Shown: positions 48,962 to 57,993 of the stretch, piece after piece
Layout: each line of letters begins with the position of its first letter
Numbering within the stretch: the stretch's first letter is position 1
Source of the DNA: Roseateles sp. YR242
GTDB lineage: Bacteria > Pseudomonadota > Gammaproteobacteria > Burkholderiales > Burkholderiaceae_C
Direction of reading: 5' to 3'
NCBI RefSeq assembly: GCF_900109745.1
Contig: NZ_FOAV01000008.1
Location: 62,001 to 126,000, forward strand
DNA: 64,000 nucleotides
Made by a program: the position numbers and the translations under genes
Notes under the pieces: model-generated
What the model saw: the letters and a program-made list of their open reading frames with translations, nothing else
Database searches by the model: none
Told to the model about the DNA's origin: nothing

Positions 48962-50050
48962 TCAGGTGATGCGTAACGGCCCGGGCCGTGGCGCAGAGAG
49001 GGTGGCGCCGTCCACCAGTTCGGTGGGCAGCACAAGATTGGTGGCGGGTGGCGGGGTGCCTTCGCCCAGCTTGGCGTCGACGCTGGCCACCAGCAGCCGG
49101 GCGGCACGCTGGCCCAGCTCGCGCAGCGGCTGCCGCACGGTGGCCATGCGGGCGGAACGGGCCAACTGGGTGTCGTCGAACCCCACCAGGGAGATCTGTT
49201 GCGGCACCTGCAGGCCGCGCGCCACCAGCACGTCCAGACAGCCCATGGCGATGGCGTCGTTGCCGGCAAAGATGGCGTGCGGCATTTCTTCGCCGCAGTG
49301 CGCCTCCAGCCATTGCGTCAGGCGGCGGCGGCCGGATTCGGCATGGAAGTCGCCCAGCACCACATGGTCCGGCGGCGGTTCGCGGCCGGCCAGTGCATGG
49401 GCACGCAGGTAGCCCTCCACGCGTCGCCGCGCCCCCAGCGAGTGGCTGGGCCCGGCCAGATGAAGGATGCGGTGATGGCCCATGGTCAGCAGGTGGGTCA
49501 CCATGGCCTGGGCACCCGCTTCCTCGTCCGACTCCAGGTTGATCACCCCCGGAATGACCACGTTGCTGTGGATGGAGAGGATGGGTGTGTGATCGGGCAG
49601 GCGCTGGGCCTCCTGCTCGTCCAGCAGCGGGGCGAGCAGGATCAGGCCGTCAATGCGGCCATCGCAGAAGGACGGGATGCGCTCGGCATTGCGGTGCCAG
49701 TCCTCCAGCGCGAACACGGTGGTGTTCTGGCCGAGTTCGGCGCCGGCCTCCACCACGCCGCTGAACACCTCCAGGAAATACTGGTTGAGTTCTTCGCGGT
49801 TGAGGGTGGTGGCCAGCCCCAGCGTGTTCATCCGCCGGTTGGTGAGCGCCCGGGCGGTGGCGTTGGGCCGGTAGTTGAGCCGCCGCGCCGCTTCCAGGAT
49901 GCGTTCCCGTGTCTCGTCGCTGATGCGCGCCGAGGTGCGGGCCCCGTTGAGCACGGCCGAGGCCGCCATGGCGGAGACGCCAGCCTCCCGCCCCACATCG
50001 GCCAGGGTGGCAGCGTGGCGGGGATTGCGGGGTTTGGCGGGCGTGGTCAT
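48962..50050 (-). CDS. LacI-family transcriptional regulator
   Basis: This 362-aa regulator has an N-terminal helix-turn-helix (TLADVGREAGVSAMAASAVLNG), hinge helix (RPNATARALTNRR) and periplasmic-binding-like effector domain ending near residue 345. NDAIAMGCLDVLVARGLQVP and ISLVGFDDTQLA are typical. Lying inside the xyloglucan cluster between GH1 and the symporter, it is the probable local repressor, with a released sugar as inducer. No obvious LacI palindrome was pinned down. Confidence 0.9.
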   Translation of the reverse strand: MTTPAKPRNPRHAATLADVGREAGVSAMAASAVLNGARTSARISDETRERILEAARRLNYRPNATARALTNRRMNTLGLATTLNREELNQYFLEVFSGVVEAGAELGQNTTVFALEDWHRNAERIPSFCDGRIDGLILLAPLLDEQEAQRLPDHTPILSIHSNVVIPGVINLESDEEAGAQAMVTHLLTMGHHRILHLAGPSHSLGARRRVEGYLRAHALAGREPPPDHVVLGDFHAESGRRRLTQWLEAHCGEEMPHAIFAGNDAIAMGCLDVLVARGLQVPQQISLVGFDDTQLARSARMATVRQPLRELGQRAARLLVASVDAKLGEGTPPPATNLVLPTELVDGATLSAPRPGPLRIT

Positions 50051-50127
50051 GGTGGGGTGGGCGCGGAGGAGGCGCAGGTCGTCAGGTCAGGCCGGGAGCA
50101 TGCCTGAAACCAGCGCCGGTGGCATCG

Positions 50128-51507
50128 TCAAAGCACCCGCCTTTCACGCACCACATCGGCGTAATAACGCGCCGAGAGCTTGGGGGTGCGCTGCTGGGTC
50201 TGGAAATCGCAATGCACCAGCCCGAAACGGCGGCGGTACCCGTCTTCCCATTCGTAGTTGTCGATGAAGGACCAGCAGAAATAGCCGTCCAGCGGGACGC
50301 CATCACCGATGGCGCGGTGCACCTCGCGCAGGTGGCTGCGCAGGTACTCGCGCCGGTGCAGATCGAGTACCTCGCCGTTCACGAGCGGCTCGTCGTCATA
50401 ACCGCAGCCGTTTTCGGTGATGAAGATGGACTGGTGGCCGTACAGCGCATGGGCCAGGCGCGGCGCCCAGTAGATGGATTGCGGCATCAGGTGCAGCCAG
50501 GGCGGATCGGCCCGCGGGTAGTTGGGCGGCAGCGGCAGGGTGTCGTAGCCATCCGCGTTGTCGCTGGCGCGCACGTAGTGGCCGGTGTAGATGTTCAGGC
50601 CCAGGAAGTCGGTGGGCTGGCTGATCAGGGCGAAGTCACCGTCGGCCACGCGCGGTGCGGCGGCGCCGACCCGGTTCAGGTAGCTCTGGGGGTAATGGCC
50701 GGCGTGGATGGCGCCGAGGATGTGGGCATTGCGGTCACGGAACCAGGCGGTGGCGGCCGCGATGTCCGCGTCAGTTTCGGTGACCGGCACGCAGACGTCG
50801 CAGTTGTCGGTGAGGCCCACCCGGGCACCATCGCCGCCGTATTTGCGCACGGCGCGCACAGCCAGGCCGTGGCAGACCAGGGCATGGTGGTAGGTCTGGT
50901 TCACCACCGCCTCGGGTTCACGGCGGCCCGGCGCCTTGATGCCGTGGCCGTAGGCCAGGAGGGTGAAGCAGCGGATCTCGTTGAGGGTGATCCAGTGCTT
51001 CACCTCGCCCGAGAAGGCGCTCACCACGGTCTCGGCATAACGGGCAAATGCGTCCACCGTTTCCCGCGAGGTCCAGCCCCCGCGCTGCTCCAGCGGCAGC
51101 GGCAGGTCCCAGTGGAACAGCGTCACCCACGGCGTGATGCCGTGACGCTTCATGCTGGCAAACAGGCGGTGATAGAAATCCAGCCCGGCCTGGTTCACCG
51201 TGGCGCCGCCATCGGGATGGATGCGCGGCCAGGCGATGGAGAGGCGGTAGTCGCGGATGCCCAGCGCCGCCATCAGGGCAAAGTCCTCGTCGAAGCGGTG
51301 GTAGTGGTCCACCGCCACGTCCAGCGTGTCGCCGCCGAAGACGGCACCGGGCTGACGGGAGAAGTGGTCCCAGTTGGATTCACCCTTGCCGTCCGTGAAC
51401 GCCGCGCCCTCGATCTGGGGGGCGGAGGCGGAGACACCCAGTACGAAGTGGCTGGGGAAGGGCGAGTTGTAGCCAAAGGGCGGGGTGGGGGGCATCGGAG
51501 CGTTCAT
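50128..51507 (-). CDS. Cytoplasmic GH1 beta-glucosidase
   Basis: This 459-aa GH1 enzyme hydrolyses beta-glucosides such as cello-oligosaccharides. The acid/base is E177 in TLNEIRCF and the nucleophile E365 in ITENGCGYDD. FVLGVSASAPQIEGA, SIAWPRI and WSFIDNYEWEDGY are conserved family blocks. There is no signal peptide, so it acts on imported oligosaccharides and could finish the glucan chain after xylose and galactose removal. It is 77 bp upstream of the LacI gene on the same strand. Confidence 0.93.
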   Translation of the reverse strand: MNAPMPPTPPFGYNSPFPSHFVLGVSASAPQIEGAAFTDGKGESNWDHFSRQPGAVFGGDTLDVAVDHYHRFDEDFALMAALGIRDYRLSIAWPRIHPDGGATVNQAGLDFYHRLFASMKRHGITPWVTLFHWDLPLPLEQRGGWTSRETVDAFARYAETVVSAFSGEVKHWITLNEIRCFTLLAYGHGIKAPGRREPEAVVNQTYHHALVCHGLAVRAVRKYGGDGARVGLTDNCDVCVPVTETDADIAAATAWFRDRNAHILGAIHAGHYPQSYLNRVGAAAPRVADGDFALISQPTDFLGLNIYTGHYVRASDNADGYDTLPLPPNYPRADPPWLHLMPQSIYWAPRLAHALYGHQSIFITENGCGYDDEPLVNGEVLDLHRREYLRSHLREVHRAIGDGVPLDGYFCWSFIDNYEWEDGYRRRFGLVHCDFQTQQRTPKLSARYYADVVRERRVL

Positions 51508-51527
51508 GAGGTGGAAGGAGGGCGGGA

Positions 51528-51563
51528 GCAGCGTTGGGTGCAGCGTTGGGTGCGGCGTGGGGG
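51528..51563. repeat. 12-bp tandem repeat between SGNH esterase and GH1 genes
   Basis: GCAGCGTTGGGT occurs twice in tandem and is followed by a degenerate copy, in the 84-bp gap. The same 12-bp period is seen in coding repeats elsewhere in the window. Confidence 0.75.
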
Positions 51564-51591
51564 CAGGGTTGGCGCGTGGGCGTGAGGTCGG

Positions 51592-52980
51592 TCAGGGCGC
51601 GGATCTGGAAGCCGAGGGAGCTGGAGGACCTGCCGCAGGGGTGAGCGCGACCATGGCACTGAGCGTCGGAACCAGGGCATTCGCCCAGAGGCGGTAGCCT
51701 TGTTCGCTGAGGTGCAGCCAGTCGGGCATCACGTCCGCGGAGAGCGTGCCGTCCGCGTTCATCAGCACGCGGCTGATGTCGAGGAATTTCACGGTCTCTC
51801 CGTCGGCAAAGCCGGCGATGAGGCGGTTGATGTCGTCATTGATGGCGCGCAGCGGGCCGCCCGGTTTTTGCTCACGTGGGAAAACAGCCAGCAGCAGGAT
51901 GCGGGTGGCCGGCAGGCGCATGCGCAGTTCATCGATGAGGCGGCGGATGCCGGCGGCGGTGGTGCGCGGGTCTTCCTGCCGGTCACCGGTGTTGTTGGTG
52001 CCGATCATGAGCACGGCCACCTTGGGCGCGATGCCGTCCACCTCACCATGCTGCAGCCGCCACAGCACGTTCTCGGTGTGGTCGCCGCCGAAGCCGAGAT
52101 TGAGTGCGTGGTAGCGCGCGAAGTGCTCCTGCCAGACCGGCGCCCCGGCGTCCTCCCAGCCCTGGGTGATCGAGTCGCCGATGAACACGACTTCCGGCAA
52201 CTGGCCGCTTGCCCGCTGCTGCTGGACCTGGGCGAGCTTCTGTTCATGGCGCGGCTGCCACCACTCCAGCGCCCAGACCTGCAGCAGCGGGCTGGGGGTG
52301 ACCGACTCGGTGCGGTAGTCCGCGCAGAAGGCGTTGGGTACGCCACGCTTGAGCACCCGCACATTGGCAATGCTGAGCTTGCCGGTGCCGCTGGTGTCGA
52401 CGGAGAACGGCTGGGTGACGGCGCCGAAGTCGTCGCCGTCACGGTGGAAGCAGTTCAGGGCGAACGACAGGCGCTGCCAGCCTTTGCCCTGCAGGGCCCG
52501 GGCGGGCAGCAGATAGTTCACCTTGCGCTCGCAGCCCTCGCCGCAGGCCAGCTTCACCGTCAGGCCCCCGTGAGCGAGCTCCTCGACGTTGATGTCGAAC
52601 TCCAACGTGCCCTGGGGCAGGTAGGGGCGCAGGTTCACCGGCGGGCCGCCCTCCAGGCGCAGGGTGGCAAACCAGGCTTCCTTCCATTGCAGCGTCAGTG
52701 CGTCACGCGCGGCGGACTTGCTGGAACGGCTGGCGCTGACCTCGCTGGTGGGGACCTGCGGGTGGGCAGGCTTGGGCACGACCGCGTTTTCGCCGGTCAA
52801 GCGGGCGCCGCGTTCGAAGTCGGCCACGCCGATGGACCAGCCACTCAGCGGCTGGCCGACGAACAGGGGCAGTTCGTCGGGGCTGGCAGTTGGCGCCGTG
52901 GTGGCGGCAGTGGCCAGGGGCGTGCCGGCGAGGGCAGCGCTCAGGGAAGTGGCGGTCATGACCATGCGCAACAGCTTCAT
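51592..52980 (-). CDS. Secreted SGNH/GDSL esterase fused to an ExoP-like glucan-binding domain
   Basis: This 462-aa protein has a Sec signal (about residues 1-26, cut after ATA). Residues 35-205 (LPLFVGQPLSGW to SIANVRVLK) resemble the C-terminal domain of GH3 glucan glucohydrolases such as ExoP (CGEGCERKV, GWQRLSFALNCF). Residues about 255-445 form an SGNH hydrolase: S270 in FIGDSITQG, Gly/Asn in FGGDHTENV and IGTNN, and D420/H423 in DWLHLSEQGY. It is probably a carbohydrate esterase, removing acetyl groups from xyloglucan side chains. It overlaps the GH95 stop-start by ATGA. The domain order is unusual; enzyme specificity is inferred from neighbours. Confidence 0.82.
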   Translation of the reverse strand: MKLLRMVMTATSLSAALAGTPLATAATTAPTASPDELPLFVGQPLSGWSIGVADFERGARLTGENAVVPKPAHPQVPTSEVSASRSSKSAARDALTLQWKEAWFATLRLEGGPPVNLRPYLPQGTLEFDINVEELAHGGLTVKLACGEGCERKVNYLLPARALQGKGWQRLSFALNCFHRDGDDFGAVTQPFSVDTSGTGKLSIANVRVLKRGVPNAFCADYRTESVTPSPLLQVWALEWWQPRHEQKLAQVQQQRASGQLPEVVFIGDSITQGWEDAGAPVWQEHFARYHALNLGFGGDHTENVLWRLQHGEVDGIAPKVAVLMIGTNNTGDRQEDPRTTAAGIRRLIDELRMRLPATRILLLAVFPREQKPGGPLRAINDDINRLIAGFADGETVKFLDISRVLMNADGTLSADVMPDWLHLSEQGYRLWANALVPTLSAMVALTPAAGPPAPSASRSAP

Positions 52981-55601
52981 AGGGATGGGTTGTTGGGAGA
53001 GGCAGAAGGGGGTGTGGGCGGCCAGGGTCCATCCAGGAGGAGCGGTTTTCCGCGCACCAAGGTGGCTTTCATGCGGCGATCCCCGACGCGGATGACCACC
53101 TCGGTGTCCGCGGCGGTGGCGCGCAGAACGGCCCGGCTGAGCTGCCCGGCCTGCCAGCGCAGGTCCACCTCCACACCGGGTCGGGCCCGCAGGCCCCGGG
53201 CCTCGCCTTCGGGCCAGGCGGAGGGCAGGGCCGGCAGCAAGTGGATCTCATCGGCGTGGGACTGCAGCAATTGCTCGATCACGGCCGCCGTGGCGCCGAA
53301 GTTGCCGTCGATCTGGAAGGGGGGGTGGGCGTCCAGCAGGTTGGGATAGGTGCCACCGTGGTTGTTGTGCTCGGTGCCGGGGCCGTTCTGCTGCGCAGCG
53401 CGCGCACCGGGTGTGGCCAGCAGGCCGCGCAGCAGCTGGTGGGCATGGTCCCCATCCCCCAGGCGCGCCCGGAAGGCAATCTTCCAGGCCATGGACCAGC
53501 CGGTGCCGGCATCCCCGCGCGCCTGCAGCGTGCGGCGCGCGGCATCGGCCAGGGCCGGTGTACGGGACGGAGAAATCTGCCGGCCGGGGAAGAGCGCGAA
53601 GAGATGCGAAACGTGGCGGTGGGTGTCGGTGGGCGTGTCCAGCACCGGGTCCTGCTTTTCGTCCAGCCACTCCAGCAACTGGCCCCAGCGACCTGTGCGC
53701 GGACCGGCCAGGCGGTCGCGCAGGTTCGCGAGGTGGTCACGCCAGGGCTTGTCCGTGCTCAGGGCGTCTGCCGCGGCCACGGTGTTGTTGAACAGTTCCC
53801 ACAGGATCTGCTGGTCGTAGCTGACGCCGTCCTCCACGGGGCCATGCTCCGGCGACCAGCCTTGTGGCGCCACCAGGCGCCCGTCCGGCAGTGCCTTGAG
53901 CTGGTCCTCCCAGAACTGGCAGACCTCTTTCATCAACGGGTAGGCCTGCTCGCGCAGGAAGCGCTCATCGCGCCCGAAGGCGTAGTGCTCCCAGAAGTGC
54001 AGGGCGTACCAGGCGTTGCCGGTCTTGTTCCACAGGTAGCCCATGGCGCCGAAGGGGTTGGATTCGGTGCGCACAGTCCAGCCCCGCACGGGGCGGCCAT
54101 CGGCGCTGAGGAAGCGTTCCTCGGGGGGGCGGGCATTGCCGGCATGGGCGTCGATGGGAATGGGCTCCTCCGACGGTGCAGTGGCCGCACGGGACTGGGC
54201 CGCGACCTCGGCCACCGTGCGCCGGTACACCGGCACCTGGCTCTGCACGAACTGGAAGAAGGGCTGCGCCAGCTCGGCCAGATTCGCCGTTTCTGCGGGC
54301 CAGTAGTTCATCTGCAGGTTGATGTTGGTGTGGTAATCCGAGTTCCAGGGCGGCGTGAGGCTGTCGTTCCACAGGCCCTGCAGGTTGGCGGGCAAGGCAT
54401 CCCGGGAGCTGGCGATGAGCAGGTAACGGCCGTATTGAGCGTAGAGCGCTTCCAGTTCGGGATCGCCGCCTTCGGCGGTGTAGCGGCGCAGGCGTTCGTC
54501 GGTGGGCAGGGCGCGGCGGTCGGCGCTGGTGGCGCCCAGGTTCAGGTGGACGCGGTTGAAGAGCTGCTGGTGGTCGCGCACGTGGGCTTGTCGCAGGGCG
54601 CTGAAGGGCTTGGCTTCGGCGGCCTGGAGCTGGGCTGCCACCCGGGGGCGGGGATCCTCACCGAGGAACTGGCGCGCGGCGACCGGCACGTAGCTGGTGC
54701 CGGCGGCCAGCCTGATCGTCAAGGCGTCGCAGCGCTCGAAGACCAGCTGCTGGCCATCCTGGCGGACGCTGCCGCCTTCGGCCTGCAGCACCAGGCGGCT
54801 TGCGTATTGAAGGCTGGGCGCCGCATTGGCTGCGGGCGTGGAACCGGTCGCGCTCGTGACGGATGCAGTCCCTGCGGGCGGCTGGCCATCGCCGAGCGGC
54901 GCCAGCGCACCGATCGCTTCGATGGTCCGGCCGTGGGCTTCGATGCGTGCCCCATGGCGATCTTCCAGGGACAGCCGGCCGCTGTATTGGCCCGGGCGAC
55001 TGGCGGTGAGACGCACAACGATGACCTGGTCCGGATGGCTGGCAAAAGTCTCGCGATCGAAACGCACGCCCTCGCGCCGATAGGAGACGTGGTGGACCGC
55101 CCGGGCGATGTCCAGCTCGCGCCGGTAAGCGCTGATGCCCTGGTCATGGCCGGGCAGCGCCAGCACCACATTGCCAAAGGGCTGATAGGCGCCCATGTGG
55201 CGCGCATCACCGGTCCACAAGGTGATGTCGTTGAAGGAGATGCGGTCGCGTGCCAGCCCGCCGAACAACATGGCGCCCAGGCGGCCATTGCCGATGGGCA
55301 AGGCCTGCTGCTCCCAGCCGGCGGGGGTGTCGGGGGCCGGGGCGGTATAGCGCAGGGTCTGCGGGAGCGGCAGGCGCTGCGGGCCTTTGCCGGTGCGCGC
55401 CGCTTCGGAAGCTGCCGTTGGCGGCTGAGCTTGTGCAGTGGTGTGGGCCAGCAACACGCCCCAGGTGAGCGCCGCCGACAGGGCGACCACCGTGCGCAAG
55501 GGACCTTGCAATGCTTGCCTCAGCGAGTGCCATGGGCTTTTGGCGGTGGTGCCAGGCCCTTCGACGAAGCGTGGCGACATGCTGGTGCCGGTGCTGGTCA
55601 T
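52977..55601 (-). CDS. Secreted GH95 alpha-L-fucosidase/alpha-L-galactosidase
   Basis: This 874-aa GH95 enzyme is predicted to remove terminal alpha-1,2-fucose (or L-galactose) from xyloglucan side chains. The hallmark WNSDYHTNINLQMNYW contains N426 and N428, the Asn pair that activates water. PQGWSPEHGPVEDG carries the catalytic Glu region, and DAHPPFQIDGNFG the later Asp. A long basic N-region precedes a hydrophobic signal ending TTAQAQ (about residue 59). The substrate domain insert at about 230-260 is Pro/Ala-rich. It overlaps the GH74 stop by ATGA. Confidence 0.92.
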   Translation of the reverse strand: MTSTGTSMSPRFVEGPGTTAKSPWHSLRQALQGPLRTVVALSAALTWGVLLAHTTAQAQPPTAASEAARTGKGPQRLPLPQTLRYTAPAPDTPAGWEQQALPIGNGRLGAMLFGGLARDRISFNDITLWTGDARHMGAYQPFGNVVLALPGHDQGISAYRRELDIARAVHHVSYRREGVRFDRETFASHPDQVIVVRLTASRPGQYSGRLSLEDRHGARIEAHGRTIEAIGALAPLGDGQPPAGTASVTSATGSTPAANAAPSLQYASRLVLQAEGGSVRQDGQQLVFERCDALTIRLAAGTSYVPVAARQFLGEDPRPRVAAQLQAAEAKPFSALRQAHVRDHQQLFNRVHLNLGATSADRRALPTDERLRRYTAEGGDPELEALYAQYGRYLLIASSRDALPANLQGLWNDSLTPPWNSDYHTNINLQMNYWPAETANLAELAQPFFQFVQSQVPVYRRTVAEVAAQSRAATAPSEEPIPIDAHAGNARPPEERFLSADGRPVRGWTVRTESNPFGAMGYLWNKTGNAWYALHFWEHYAFGRDERFLREQAYPLMKEVCQFWEDQLKALPDGRLVAPQGWSPEHGPVEDGVSYDQQILWELFNNTVAAADALSTDKPWRDHLANLRDRLAGPRTGRWGQLLEWLDEKQDPVLDTPTDTHRHVSHLFALFPGRQISPSRTPALADAARRTLQARGDAGTGWSMAWKIAFRARLGDGDHAHQLLRGLLATPGARAAQQNGPGTEHNNHGGTYPNLLDAHPPFQIDGNFGATAAVIEQLLQSHADEIHLLPALPSAWPEGEARGLRARPGVEVDLRWQAGQLSRAVLRATAADTEVVIRVGDRRMKATLVRGKPLLLDGPWPPTPPSASPNNPSL

Positions 55602-57985
55602 GCCTGCCCCTTCGGCCGGCCGACCACCACGCCACGCCCGTGAGGTGCGAGGAACACGACGCCGTGCTTGAGGGGATCGGCCGCCATCGACAGCAGGCGG
55701 CCGTAGCGGTGCTGCGGATCGTCGATGCGGACGAAGCGCTGGCCCGCATCGTCGGAGCGGAACAGACCCTCTTGCGCCGGGGCGCCTTCGGCGGGTGAGA
55801 CCTGGCCCCAGAGATACAAGGCGTGAGTGGATGCACCTGGTGCGGCCTTGCCCAGCGCCAGCATCCAGGCCTGTGCCACCAGAGGCAGGCGTTGCATCGG
55901 TTCGTCCACGCCCGGGAAGTGCAGCAGCCCATCCGGCAGGGCCAGCCAGAGGTCGCGAGCGCGCCCCGGGGCTACCACCAGCTGGGCGAAGTCGGCATCA
56001 TTGACAACGGGCAGGCCGGTAATCACGGGTGCGAAGCTGGCGCCGCCGTCCAGGCTGGCCAGCACGGTGCCGGCGCTGCGGTCGTGCAGGTAGAACACAC
56101 CTTCCACGGTGCGGTCCGCCACGGGCCACAGTTGCGGGCTTGGCGAAGCGGGCCAGCCGGTGCTGGGGGCCCAGGTCCGACCCTTGTCGCGGGACCAGAG
56201 CGCTGCCTGGCGCTCCGGCGCCCAGACCAGGAAGCCGCCGGATGCGGACACGGCCACGATGCCGGTGGGCGCGCGTTGCCCCTGTGCCGTCCTTGCTTGG
56301 CGCGGCGAAGGGCCGAAGGCCTTCCAGCTGGCGCCACCATCCACGGAGACATAACCCCCCGTGGCGCAATGGTCCGAGGTGCGGGCCAGGATGGCGGGGG
56401 CCAGTTGAGCGAAGTCGACGGACCGGTTGGTCTCATTGCTGGGCGCGAAGAGGCCGGCGGCGGGCGGCTGGTCCAGCTGTTCCCATGCCGCGCCGGAGAC
56501 GTCGCCCATCGCCGCCAGCAGCGTGGCGCCGCCCGACGGGCTCTTGATCTCCAGCGTCGCCGTCTCTTCGATACCGGCCACCTCGAAACGCCATGGCACG
56601 CGGGCGTCCGATGCGGGCCGCGTGGCCAGATCGAGCCGGTCCGTCATCCACAGGCCGTAGCCAGTGCCGTAGACCGCCCGGTGGCCATTAAAAGGGTCCA
56701 GCTTCACGTCCGCGAGCCAGTGCCCCATGGGATCGGGGCGACGGGTGTTGCCCTTGTAGTTGGCCAGCCACGGATGGGTGGACAGGTCATGGGTGGAGCG
56801 GGCGCCCACGGCAGCCCAGGTGCGCCCACCGTCCTCGCTGAGGAACAGGTCGTCCCCATCGGCCCACCGCTCAAAGGTGGAGACGATCAGGCGTCCGGGG
56901 CGTTGGTGGTCCGCATCCACGCCAGCGTAACCGAAGCCTCGCGCCCCGCTGCCGGGGCGCACCGGGGTGATGTCGGTCCAGCGGCCCTGCGTGTCGCGCT
57001 TCCACACGCTGCCGGTGGTGGCGTAGCTGGGGTTGGCAACGTGGCGGCCGTCGCCCACGGCGAAGGCGACATACAGCACGCCGTCGGGGCCGAAGGCGGC
57101 GTGCTGCGGGGCCTGGGCTGGCGTTTCGGTGACGCGGCGGAAGCTGCCGCCCCCATCGTCGGACACATGCAGGCCGGGCTGGTCATGGCTGCCCACATAG
57201 ACGCGGCGTGTCGCCTGGCCCTTGCGGCCGCTGGCAGCATCGAAGAGCACCAGCGAGACATGGCGCGGGGAAAAAGGCAGGCGCTGGAAGCTGCGGCCAC
57301 GGTCCGAGCTGCGCAACAGCCCGTCCTGCGAGCTGCCCAGCAGCAGCGTGTCGCCATGCCACGGGTCGACCTGCAGGCGCTCGCCGCTGCCTCGGCCTGG
57401 GGAGTTGCCGCCGATCTTGATGCCCAGCTCGTGGATCGTCCAGGTGGCGCCCCGGTCGGTGGAGGCGAGCAGGGCGCCGTCGCGTGAGGCTGCGTCCAGA
57501 TAGAGACCGCAGGCGGCATAAAGCCGGTTGGCGTCCTGTGGGTCGACGGCCAGGCTCAGTACACCCATCAGGTCGGCCTGAGGCTTGGTGAGGTGGTCCA
57601 GCAGGGGCAGCCAGCGGCGCGCGGTACCGTCGTAGCGATAGGCGCCGCCGATGTCGGTGCGGCAGTACAGCAGGCCCTGTTCACGGGGGTGGAAGAGAAA
57701 TCCGTCGATGAAGCCACCGCCGCCAAACGGGAGGCTGGCCCAGGTGTAGTCGGCATGCGCGGCGCGGACCGGCGCGCCATCCGCCACCGGCTCGGCGGCG
57801 GACGCGGCCATCAGTGCGCCAAACGGTGTCCAGGCCAGTGCACCCGCAGTACCTCTGGCGCAGGAGGACAGCCACTGGCGGCGGCCCATGAAGGACGGCA
57901 GCGGCGTGGCGGGCCCCTCCAACGGATCGGCGCTGAGGGGCCGTGGCGTGGGCGTCTGGTGGCGCTGATCGGTCTTGTCAGTCAT
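55598..57985 (-). CDS. GH74 xyloglucanase, Tat-type signal
   Basis: This 795-aa tandem beta-propeller enzyme cuts the beta-1,4-glucan backbone of xyloglucan. The catalytic pair is visible: D111 in YCRTDIGGAYRYD and D426 in HWLADVKLDPFN. Sortilin-like BNR repeats (STDRGATW, SSDRGRSF, SDDGGGSF, SEDGGRTW) run through both propellers. The signal has twin arginines (GRRQWL) followed by an Ala-rich core. ATG at 57985 is used; a TTG 12 bp upstream would overlap the GH35 stop as TTGA and is an alternative. It is the key indicator that this cluster targets xyloglucan. Confidence 0.93.
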   Translation of the reverse strand: MTDKTDQRHQTPTPRPLSADPLEGPATPLPSFMGRRQWLSSCARGTAGALAWTPFGALMAASAAEPVADGAPVRAAHADYTWASLPFGGGGFIDGFLFHPREQGLLYCRTDIGGAYRYDGTARRWLPLLDHLTKPQADLMGVLSLAVDPQDANRLYAACGLYLDAASRDGALLASTDRGATWTIHELGIKIGGNSPGRGSGERLQVDPWHGDTLLLGSSQDGLLRSSDRGRSFQRLPFSPRHVSLVLFDAASGRKGQATRRVYVGSHDQPGLHVSDDGGGSFRRVTETPAQAPQHAAFGPDGVLYVAFAVGDGRHVANPSYATTGSVWKRDTQGRWTDITPVRPGSGARGFGYAGVDADHQRPGRLIVSTFERWADGDDLFLSEDGGRTWAAVGARSTHDLSTHPWLANYKGNTRRPDPMGHWLADVKLDPFNGHRAVYGTGYGLWMTDRLDLATRPASDARVPWRFEVAGIEETATLEIKSPSGGATLLAAMGDVSGAAWEQLDQPPAAGLFAPSNETNRSVDFAQLAPAILARTSDHCATGGYVSVDGGASWKAFGPSPRQARTAQGQRAPTGIVAVSASGGFLVWAPERQAALWSRDKGRTWAPSTGWPASPSPQLWPVADRTVEGVFYLHDRSAGTVLASLDGGASFAPVITGLPVVNDADFAQLVVAPGRARDLWLALPDGLLHFPGVDEPMQRLPLVAQAWMLALGKAAPGASTHALYLWGQVSPAEGAPAQEGLFRSDDAGQRFVRIDDPQHRYGRLLSMAADPLKHGVVFLAPHGRGVVVGRPKGQA

Positions 57986-57993
57986 GGCGCTGT

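Noticed and set aside
53241-55643. 800-codon plus-strand frame opposite GH95
   Set aside because: A shadow of the GH95 gene. The minus strand holds the family signature and catalytic residues.
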